DNA from: JOPF136 sp035541255
GTDB lineage: Bacteria > Acidobacteriota > Terriglobia > Acidiferrales > UBA7541
Length of the DNA stretch: 64,000 nt
Direction: 5' to 3'
Assembly: GCA_035541255.1 (NCBI GenBank)
Contig: DATKNR010000093.1
Coordinates: 1 to 64,000, forward strand
The notes beneath the pieces were generated by a model. The model ran no database searches. It had not been told where the DNA came from and saw only the letters and a list, made by a program, of their open reading frames with translations. The first letter of the stretch is position 1. Every line of letters begins with the position of its first letter. This document shows, piece by piece, positions 57,822 through 64,000 of the stretch. A program made the translations under genes and the position numbers.

Positions 57822-60278
57822 CTATTCGTGCCGCAAGGCGACCAAAGGATCCACCAGCGTGGCCCGCCGTGCGGGTATGTAGCAGGCCAGGAGCGAGACA
57901 AGCGCGAGCACCAGAGCGACTCCGCCAAACGTCACTGGATCCGCCGGCCGGATTCCGAACAGGAGGTTGGCCATGAAGCGGGTGAGGACCAGAGCCACCG
58001 CCACACCCGTTGCAATGCCTGCCAGCACCAGGCCGAACCCGCGCGCGAGGACCATCTTCAGGATGTTCGGCCGGCCCGCGCCGAGCGCCATGCGAATGCC
58101 GATCTCGTGCGTTCTCCGGCTGGCTGCATAGGACACGACTCCGTAAACGCCCACGAGCGCGAGCACCAGGCCGAGGGCCCCGAGAGCGCCCGCGAAGTCC
58201 GCGCCCATATTCAGCAGGAAAAAGCCGTTTCCGCCGTCCAGTGCCTGGTGCATTCCCATCACGTCGTAAACGGGCAGGTTAGGATCGAGATCGCGAATCT
58301 GTTTCACCACCGTGAGCGCCAGGCTTTCGGGCGCGCCTTCCGTGCGGACCTGCAGGACGCGCACCGAGTGGTAGTTCTGTCCGATGGGGGCGTAGTAAAA
58401 GGGAGTCGGGTCTTCGAAAATCCATTGGTACTTCCCGTTTCCGGTGATGCCCACCACTTCGATGGGTTTGTCGTTCGCATTGTCGGCGATGAAGCGCTTG
58501 CCGACAGGGTCCTCGTTCGGCCACAGTTTTTTCGCCATGGTTTCGTTCACTACGGCAACGCGCACCGGCGATTCCTGGTCCTCGGCGGTCAGCTCGCGGC
58601 CGCGTATCACGGGCGTTCCCACAGTCTCGAAGTAGTCTGTCCCCACGTCGTTGAAGCCTGCGATTGGCCCGCGTTTGGTGGGATCCGGCGGCTGTCCCTC
58701 GGCGCGGATGTAGGCGCTCTGATTGTCGTAATTCAGCGGAAACGTGAAGGAGACTGTGGCGGAGCGCACCCCCGGAAGTGCGCGAATCCGCGATTCCAGT
58801 TCGCGGTAGAAAGCCCGGCCGCGCGCGGCATCGTAGCCGCGTTCGGCCACGTCCATGCTCACCAGCAGAACGTGGTCCGGCTGGAAACCCAGCTTCACAC
58901 TCCTCGCGTTGCCCACGCTGCGCACGAACAGGCCCGCTGCCACCAGCAGCACCAGTGAACCCGCCACTTGCGCCACCACCAGCGCGTCGCGAAGCCGGTG
59001 ATGTGTGTCTCCCCCGGGCCCGCGCCCGCCTTCGCGCAGCGTGTCGTGCACGTTTGCCATCGACCCGCGCAGCGCCGGTATCAGCCCACTGACCAGTCCG
59101 GCCAACAAGGCAATTCCCAGGCTGTATCCGAATACTCGCCAGTCCATCCCGAAATCGAAATGGAAGGGAAGATCGCCGGGGAGACGGATTCCGGCCAGCA
59201 TCCGGCTGGCCCACCACCCGGCTACTGCACCCAGCCCGCCGCCCAGCAACCCGAGCAGAATGCTTTCCGTCAGCATCTGCCGGATGATCCGCGCCCGCGC
59301 CGCGCCCAGCGCCGCGCGGATTGCAATTTCCTTCGACCGCACTGTGGCGCGTGAAAGCAGCAAATTCACCACATTCAGGCAGGCCACCAGCAGCACCATC
59401 CCCACCAGCCCAAGGAAAACAGATGCCACGAGAGGAACCTGAGCCGAGGAATTGGCATCCGGGCGCGCCAGATTCTCCGGGATCACGTACATGCGGTTTC
59501 CTTTGTTCGAATCCGGATACTCTTTCGCGAGCCGCGTGGCAATCACCTGGAGCGAAGCCTGCGCGGCCTGCCGGCTGATTCCCGGCTTCAGCCGCGCCAG
59601 GATGCGCAGCGCGTGGGCGGTTCTCTTCGTGAACAGGTCGTTTGCTTCCGGATCGATGGCGGCCATTCCCAGCGGCATGTAGATCTCGGTTTCGGCCAGT
59701 GAGAAGGTGCCGTGGAACGATTCCGGCGCGACGCCGATTATCGTGCAGGGATGGCCGTTGACGCTCACGACTTTCCCAACCACCGACGGGTCGCCGCCAA
59801 AGCGCCGGCGCCAGTATTTATAGCCCAGCACAACGACGGGATCCGTGCCGGGCGTCTTTCCCTCCGTCGGCAGAATGAATCGCCCCAGTGCCGGCTCGAT
59901 TCCCAGCATCGAAAAATAGTTCCCGCTCACCAGATAGGCGAAGGTCCGCTCCGCCTTTCCATCCGCGCTTAGTCCCATGAAGCTCAGGTTGGCGGCGGAC
60001 ATGTCCGTGAACGCGTCGCTCTGTGCCTGGTAGTCCTGGTAGTCGAGATAGGAGATGTTGTGCGGGTCCTCGTTCTCCGGATGAGAATTGGCGACCACCA
60101 CGAGTTGCTGCGGATCCTTGACAGGTAGGGGCCGCAAGAGAAACGCGTTCACCACGCTGAAGATGGCCGAGTTCGCCCCGATGCCCAGCGCCAGCGTGAC
60201 CACCGCCACCGCAGTGAACCCCGGCGACTTCCAAAGCATCCGGAGACCATGCCGAATGTCGCCCCACACTGTTTCCAT
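57822..60278 (-). CDS. ADOP permease, array member
   Basis: This 818-residue permease starts METVWGDIRHGLRMLWKSPGF and carries LTLALGIGANSAIFSVVNAFLLRPLPV. The first periplasmic domain includes NSHPENEDPHNISYLDYQDYQAQSDAF, which has a conserved YxDYxDY-type stretch. The FtsX units contain GMVLLVACLNVVNLLLSRATVRSKEIAIRAALGAARAR and LVLALVGVYGVVSYAASRRTHEIGIRMALGA. The end is CYIPARRATLVDPLVALRHE. The ATG at 60278 has AGGA about six bases upstream. The reading frame can be extended to 60380, but that part is Arg-rich and overlaps the upstream permease gene. The gap to the upstream gene is 16 bp. Confidence 0.9.
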   Translation of the reverse strand: METVWGDIRHGLRMLWKSPGFTAVAVVTLALGIGANSAIFSVVNAFLLRPLPVKDPQQLVVVANSHPENEDPHNISYLDYQDYQAQSDAFTDMSAANLSFMGLSADGKAERTFAYLVSGNYFSMLGIEPALGRFILPTEGKTPGTDPVVVLGYKYWRRRFGGDPSVVGKVVSVNGHPCTIIGVAPESFHGTFSLAETEIYMPLGMAAIDPEANDLFTKRTAHALRILARLKPGISRQAAQASLQVIATRLAKEYPDSNKGNRMYVIPENLARPDANSSAQVPLVASVFLGLVGMVLLVACLNVVNLLLSRATVRSKEIAIRAALGAARARIIRQMLTESILLGLLGGGLGAVAGWWASRMLAGIRLPGDLPFHFDFGMDWRVFGYSLGIALLAGLVSGLIPALRGSMANVHDTLREGGRGPGGDTHHRLRDALVVAQVAGSLVLLVAAGLFVRSVGNARSVKLGFQPDHVLLVSMDVAERGYDAARGRAFYRELESRIRALPGVRSATVSFTFPLNYDNQSAYIRAEGQPPDPTKRGPIAGFNDVGTDYFETVGTPVIRGRELTAEDQESPVRVAVVNETMAKKLWPNEDPVGKRFIADNANDKPIEVVGITGNGKYQWIFEDPTPFYYAPIGQNYHSVRVLQVRTEGAPESLALTVVKQIRDLDPNLPVYDVMGMHQALDGGNGFFLLNMGADFAGALGALGLVLALVGVYGVVSYAASRRTHEIGIRMALGAGRPNILKMVLARGFGLVLAGIATGVAVALVLTRFMANLLFGIRPADPVTFGGVALVLALVSLLACYIPARRATLVDPLVALRHE

Positions 60279-60294
60279 TGTTTTCCTCTCTGTT

Positions 60295-62727
60295 TCACTC
60301 GTAACGCAGCGCGACCATCGGATCCGTATGCGCCGCGCGCCGCGCCGGCAGCCAGCACGCCAGCGCCGCGATTCCTGCAAGCAGCAGCGAGATGCCTAGA
60401 AACGTCGGCACGTCGTCCGCCTTGACTCCAAAAAGCAGCCCGGCGAGCAGGTGCGCCAGTGCGATGGCTCCCGGAATGCCGATCGCCACGCCCGCCAGCG
60501 TGAGGCGCGCACCACGGCGGAACACCAGCCGCAGAATTCCGCCCGGCACTGCTCCCAGCGCCAGACGGATGCCGAATTCGCGCGTGCGTTCTCCCACCGC
60601 GTAGGCCAGCACCCCGTACACGCCCACTGCGGAGAGGATCAACCCGAGCAGGCCGGTCACCGCCATCATCACCGCGGGGTATGCCAAGCCGATTGTGGAT
60701 TCATGCATCACCTGGGCGAGTGTTTTCACGTCGTAGAGAGCCAGATCCGGATCCACGGCCGCAATCTTCCGGCGCACCGTATCGGCGAACTGTGTGGGAT
60801 CGCCGGACACTCGGAGGGCGAAGGAACTGAAATGTCGCCCCGCCTGCGTGTACGGCCGGTACACTTCCTGCTTCGGCCCGGAGTGCAGCCACACGTAGTT
60901 CACTTCTCCCACCACGCCCACAATCGTCATCCACGTGTCGCCCTCGCGCGCCGACGCGAACCGGATGCGCCGGCCCACGGCGCTTTCTCCCGGCCAGTAC
61001 CGCTGCGCCAGGTTCGCGCTGATGATCACCGCCTGCGGCGCCTCGAGCGTGTCGCGCGAGTCGAACAGGCGTCCCTCGCGCAGGGGAACCTTCATCATCG
61101 GGAAGAAGTCGGGGCTCACCACTTCGTACAACGCAGTCGGCTTGTCGCTTTGCGCCGAAACCCGGCCTTCGATCTCAATGCTCCGCGCGCTGTAATTGTT
61201 GCTGTACGGCGGGCTGGTGAGCGCGGCGGCAGACTGTACTTGCGGGATGGCGGAGAACTGGCGCAGCGCTTCGTCGTAAAACGCGGCCACTTGCTGCGCG
61301 GTCTTGTACCGGTCCGTGTCCGGCAGGTTCATGTGCATCATCAGGATGTGCGCCGGCTCAATATTCTGGTGCACGGCCAGAAGGGTGCTGAATCCCTTCA
61401 CCATCAGGCCCGCGCCCGACATCAACACCAGCGCCAGCGACACCTGCGCCACCACCAGCCCGTCCCGCATGCGGTGCATCGCTCGTCCGGCCGAATTCCC
61501 CCGCCCGCTTTCTTTCAGGGATTCTTCCAGGTCAGGCCGCGAGCTTCTCAGCGCCGGGGCCAGCCCCGCCACCACTCCCGCCAGCACCGCCACGCACACG
61601 GTGAACACGATGGCGCCCGAATCCAGCTGGATCTGTTCCCAGCCGCCGATGAATTTCGCCACATCGGCCGGCATTGCCTTCAGGATCACATCTACTGCGA
61701 CGCTGGCCAGCCACAGGCCGGGCAGCGCTCCCGCCAGCGCCAGCAGCACGCTCTCCGTCAGCAGCAGACGCACGATTCCTCCGCGTCCCGCGCCCAGCGC
61801 CAGCCGCACGGCGATCTCGCGCTCCCGCCCGGAAGCGCGCGCGAATTGCAGGTTGGCAACGTTCGCGCACACGATGAGCAGCACAAATCCCACCGCGCCC
61901 AGGAGCAGCAGCGTGAAACGCTCCGTCAGATCGCCGATTACGTACTGCCGCAGGGACATCACTCGCACGCCCCAGCCTCGATTGGTTTCCGGGAACTCGG
62001 TGGCCAGCCGCTGTTCGATGCCGCGCATTTCCGCCTGTGCCTCGTCCAGCGTCACGCCCGGTTTCAACCGCGCCATCGGCTCCACGTAGCGCCGCGCGCG
62101 GTCGGCGCGGTCCGCCGCGGTAAATGCCAGCGGCATCCACAGCTCCGCCGGCTTCGGAAAATCGAACTGGCGGGGCATCACTCCAACCACTTCATAACTC
62201 TGGTTGTCCAGGTGCACGGTCTTGCCGATGATCTTCGGGTCGCTTCCGAACTGCCGCGCCCACAGGCCGTGGCTCAGCACGACCTCGCCGTCTTGCCCGG
62301 GCTGGTCCTCGCCCTCACGGAACGTGCGCCCCATCGCCGCCCGCGCGCGCAGGATGTCGAAAAAATTTGCGCTGACGTTCACCGCCTCGATCTTTTCCGG
62401 CACGCCCTCGCCGGTGAGGTTCATCTCGTTCCACACATACCCGCCCATCTGCTCAAACGAACCGCTCTGTGCTTTCCAGTCGAGATAAGTGGCAGGCGCC
62501 ACGCTGTTCGTGGCGTCCGGCTCGTGCGGCACCACCTCCATCACCATCACCAGCCGCCGCAGATCCGCGAATGGCAGCGGCTTGAACAGGAACGCTTCCG
62601 CCACGCTGAAAATTGCCGTGTTCGCGCCGATCCCCAGCGCAAGCGCGATCACTGCGATGGCCGTGAATCCGGGCGTCTTCCGCAGCATCCGCAATGCATA
62701 CCGGATTTCCTGCAGCAGGATTCCCAT
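60295..62727 (-). CDS. ADOP permease, array member of the HTDP-tail pair
   Basis: This 810-residue permease starts MGILLQEIRYALRMLRKTPGF, then IALALGIGANTAIFSVAEAFLFKPLPF, with AEAFLFKP in place of the usual VNAVLLRP. The FtsX units contain VLLIVCANVANLQFARASGREREIAVRLALGAGRGG and LILSAVGVYGVLAYAVGERTREFGIRLALGA. The C-terminus CWLPARRAAHTDPMVALRYE differs from the RVDP tail of the other array members and is shared with the next gene upstream. Their last codons share a 47-bp identical block (60315-60361 and 62786-62832). The GTG and ATG at 62730/62727 are adjacent. I use the ATG, with AAGGAA about seven bases upstream. Confidence 0.9.
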   Translation of the reverse strand: MGILLQEIRYALRMLRKTPGFTAIAVIALALGIGANTAIFSVAEAFLFKPLPFADLRRLVMVMEVVPHEPDATNSVAPATYLDWKAQSGSFEQMGGYVWNEMNLTGEGVPEKIEAVNVSANFFDILRARAAMGRTFREGEDQPGQDGEVVLSHGLWARQFGSDPKIIGKTVHLDNQSYEVVGVMPRQFDFPKPAELWMPLAFTAADRADRARRYVEPMARLKPGVTLDEAQAEMRGIEQRLATEFPETNRGWGVRVMSLRQYVIGDLTERFTLLLLGAVGFVLLIVCANVANLQFARASGREREIAVRLALGAGRGGIVRLLLTESVLLALAGALPGLWLASVAVDVILKAMPADVAKFIGGWEQIQLDSGAIVFTVCVAVLAGVVAGLAPALRSSRPDLEESLKESGRGNSAGRAMHRMRDGLVVAQVSLALVLMSGAGLMVKGFSTLLAVHQNIEPAHILMMHMNLPDTDRYKTAQQVAAFYDEALRQFSAIPQVQSAAALTSPPYSNNYSARSIEIEGRVSAQSDKPTALYEVVSPDFFPMMKVPLREGRLFDSRDTLEAPQAVIISANLAQRYWPGESAVGRRIRFASAREGDTWMTIVGVVGEVNYVWLHSGPKQEVYRPYTQAGRHFSSFALRVSGDPTQFADTVRRKIAAVDPDLALYDVKTLAQVMHESTIGLAYPAVMMAVTGLLGLILSAVGVYGVLAYAVGERTREFGIRLALGAVPGGILRLVFRRGARLTLAGVAIGIPGAIALAHLLAGLLFGVKADDVPTFLGISLLLAGIAALACWLPARRAAHTDPMVALRYE
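60315..60361. repeat. 47-bp identical block, copy 1 (ADOP 3' ends)
   Basis: Bases 60315-60361 are identical to 62786-62832. The block encodes the conserved C-terminal peptide of the HTDP-tail pair. Full identity, including third codon positions, suggests recent duplication or gene conversion. Confidence 0.75.
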
Positions 62728-62765
62728 CACCAGTTCCTTATCCGCCCTTCACCCATTCTTCGTCA

Positions 62766-64000
62766 CTATTCGTACCGCAGCGCTTCCATCGGATCCGTAT
62801 GCGCCGCGCGCCGCGCCGGCAGCCAGCACGCCGCCAGCGTCACCGCGGAGAGCAGCAGCACCATTCCCGCCAGTGTTGCCGGATCGCCCGCGCTCACTCC
62901 GAACAGCGAGCTCGCCACCAGCCGTGACGCGCCGAATCCCGCCGCCGTCCCCAGCACCAGCCCCGCCGCAACCAGCGCCATTCCCTCCCACACCACCAGC
63001 CGCAGGATGTCCACCTGCTGCGCCCCCAGCGTCACACGCACGCCGATTTCGTGCGTGCGCTGGGAGATCGAGTACGCCAGCACGCCATAGAGCCCCAGTG
63101 CCGCCAGCGCCAGCGCCAGCGCACCCAGGATCCCCAGCACCAGCGCCGCGGATCGCTGCACGTATGTGCCCGCCGCGGTGTAGTCCGTCATCGGGATTCC
63201 CGCAAATACGCCCACGCGCGGATCGATGGATTGCAGTTTGGCGCGTACGGCCGACGCCAGTGACTCCGGCGGACCCGCGGTCCGCACCTGCAGCGCCACG
63301 TCCGAGTCCGAAAAATAGAATTGCCTCAGATCCACAAAGAAATACGGTTCCGGCGCCTGTCCCACGTTGTGGTAGTCGCTGTTCTTCACCACTCCGATGA
63401 TTCGGGTTTTCCGGTCGCCCCAGCAGGTGAAGTAGTGTCCCAACGGGTCCTGTCCGGGCAGAAAATGTTCCGCGAACGCCTGGTTGACCACCGCTACGTA
63501 GTCTTTCGTGGAATCATCCGCATCCGTGAAATCCCGTCCCTCCACCAGGGGAATTTTCAGCGATTCGAAATATCCGGGCGAGACGATGTTCCGGTAAATC
63601 TTCGTATTCTCATTCGGCTTGGGGACGTAACCTTCCACGTCCACGTTTTCCCAGGAGCCCATGTCGAATCCCAGGAGCACGTTCTCCGCCAGGCTCACGG
63701 ACTCGACTCCCGGAAGCCGCGAAATCTCGGCGCGCACCCGCTGGAAATAGGACTGGGCCTGCGGAATTTCCTGTTGCGTGAACGAGAGCTTCAACCCGAA
63801 GAGCAGCACATGATGGGGGTCGAATCCGGGATCGACGCGGCTTGCGTTCTCAAAGCTGCGCGCAAACAGCCCCGCGCCCACCAGCGCCACCGCCGCCAGG
63901 GTCACTTCCGAGATCACCAGCGCTCCCCGCACCCTCCTCGATCCTCTTCCCTCCGTCGCCCCTCGGCCGCTCTCCTTCAGCGTTTCCCGCACGTCCCTGC
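62766..64000 (-). CDS. ADOP permease, partial (5' end beyond window)
   Basis: Only the C-terminal part, about 411 codons, is visible, and the frame is open to the right edge. The part begins in the middle of the protein, near GRGATEGRGSRRVRGALVISEVTLAAVALVGAGLFARSF, the fifth membrane helix of an ADOP. The second periplasmic domain (HHVLLFGLKLSFTQQEIPQAQ onward) and the last FtsX unit LALALAALGLYGVLAYSISQRTHEIGVRVTLGA follow. The end, CWLPARRAAHTDPMEALRYE, pairs it with the gene at 60295. It is the first visible member of the array in transcription order, so the true operon start and promoter lie outside the window. Confidence 0.88.
   Translation of the reverse strand, partial: RDVRETLKESGRGATEGRGSRRVRGALVISEVTLAAVALVGAGLFARSFENASRVDPGFDPHHVLLFGLKLSFTQQEIPQAQSYFQRVRAEISRLPGVESVSLAENVLLGFDMGSWENVDVEGYVPKPNENTKIYRNIVSPGYFESLKIPLVEGRDFTDADDSTKDYVAVVNQAFAEHFLPGQDPLGHYFTCWGDRKTRIIGVVKNSDYHNVGQAPEPYFFVDLRQFYFSDSDVALQVRTAGPPESLASAVRAKLQSIDPRVGVFAGIPMTDYTAAGTYVQRSAALVLGILGALALALAALGLYGVLAYSISQRTHEIGVRVTLGAQQVDILRLVVWEGMALVAAGLVLGTAAGFGASRLVASSLFGVSAGDPATLAGMVLLLSAVTLAACWLPARRAAHTDPMEALRYE
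62786..62832. repeat. 47-bp identical block, copy 2 (ADOP 3' ends)
   Basis: Partner of 60315-60361, in the last codons of the partial permease gene. The codons around it differ freely, so identity is confined to this tail. Confidence 0.75.

Noticed and set aside
60451..63090. An 879-codon open frame on the plus strand spanning two ADOP genes
   Set aside because: It crosses a gene boundary of the real permeases and its product is low-complexity Arg/His/Gln-rich, so it is a shadow frame.
1..64000. tRNA, rRNA, CRISPR arrays, insertion sequences and prophage genes
   Set aside because: No cloverleaf-like sequence, regular spaced repeat, transposase, integrase or phage structural gene was recognised while reading both strands.

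Overview
The window is a GC-rich bacterial chromosome segment that most resembles Acidobacteriota. The main reason is nine very large two-unit MacB/FtsX permeases of the type known as acidobacterial duplicated orphan permeases (ADOP). Supporting signs are a PadR regulator next to an ADOP with an N-terminal prefix, large secreted BNR-repeat proteins, and several secreted proteins of unknown function. No rRNA, tRNA, CRISPR array, insertion sequence or phage gene was recognised. The assignment to phylum is an inference from gene content.

Layout. 1-3.8 kb (minus strand): a partial unknown gene, a class V aminotransferase, a small membrane protein, and a mono-haem cytochrome c with a Sco-type copper protein. 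4.1-10.9 kb (plus): an orphan ADOP, then a PadR / prefix-ADOP / secreted DJ-1-like module with a clear inverted repeat upstream of padR. 11-14.9 kb: a secreted unknown protein, fumarase C and a soluble transhydrogenase. 14.9-23.0 kb: a lipoprotein with two GlcG/HbpS-like domains diverges from a two-gene unit. That unit is an outer-membrane beta-barrel whose stop codon overlaps the start of a 1306-residue, ten-haem cytochrome with a C-terminal LVIVD beta-propeller.

23.2-44 kb is mixed housekeeping and secreted functions: a DUF5671 membrane protein, several PLP aminotransferases (one SerC), an RsbW-like kinase with a STAS antagonist, an M28 peptidase, FabV enoyl-ACP reductase, an aldehyde dehydrogenase, a methyltransferase, LolA-like and VPS10/BNR-repeat exported proteins, a hemerythrin and an M19 dipeptidase homologue that lacks several metal ligands.

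44.3-64 kb (minus) is dominated by a tight array of seven consecutive ADOP genes, the first truncated by the window edge. It ends in one MacB/LolD-type ATPase and is followed by an NtrX/NtrY-like sigma-54 two-component pair. The layout suggests one ATPase shared by many diversified permeases, possibly under that pair's control. No MacA adaptor or TolC-like gene is present.

The two most interesting units are the barrel/ten-haem cytochrome pair, a possible electron conduit across the outer membrane, and the seven-permease array.
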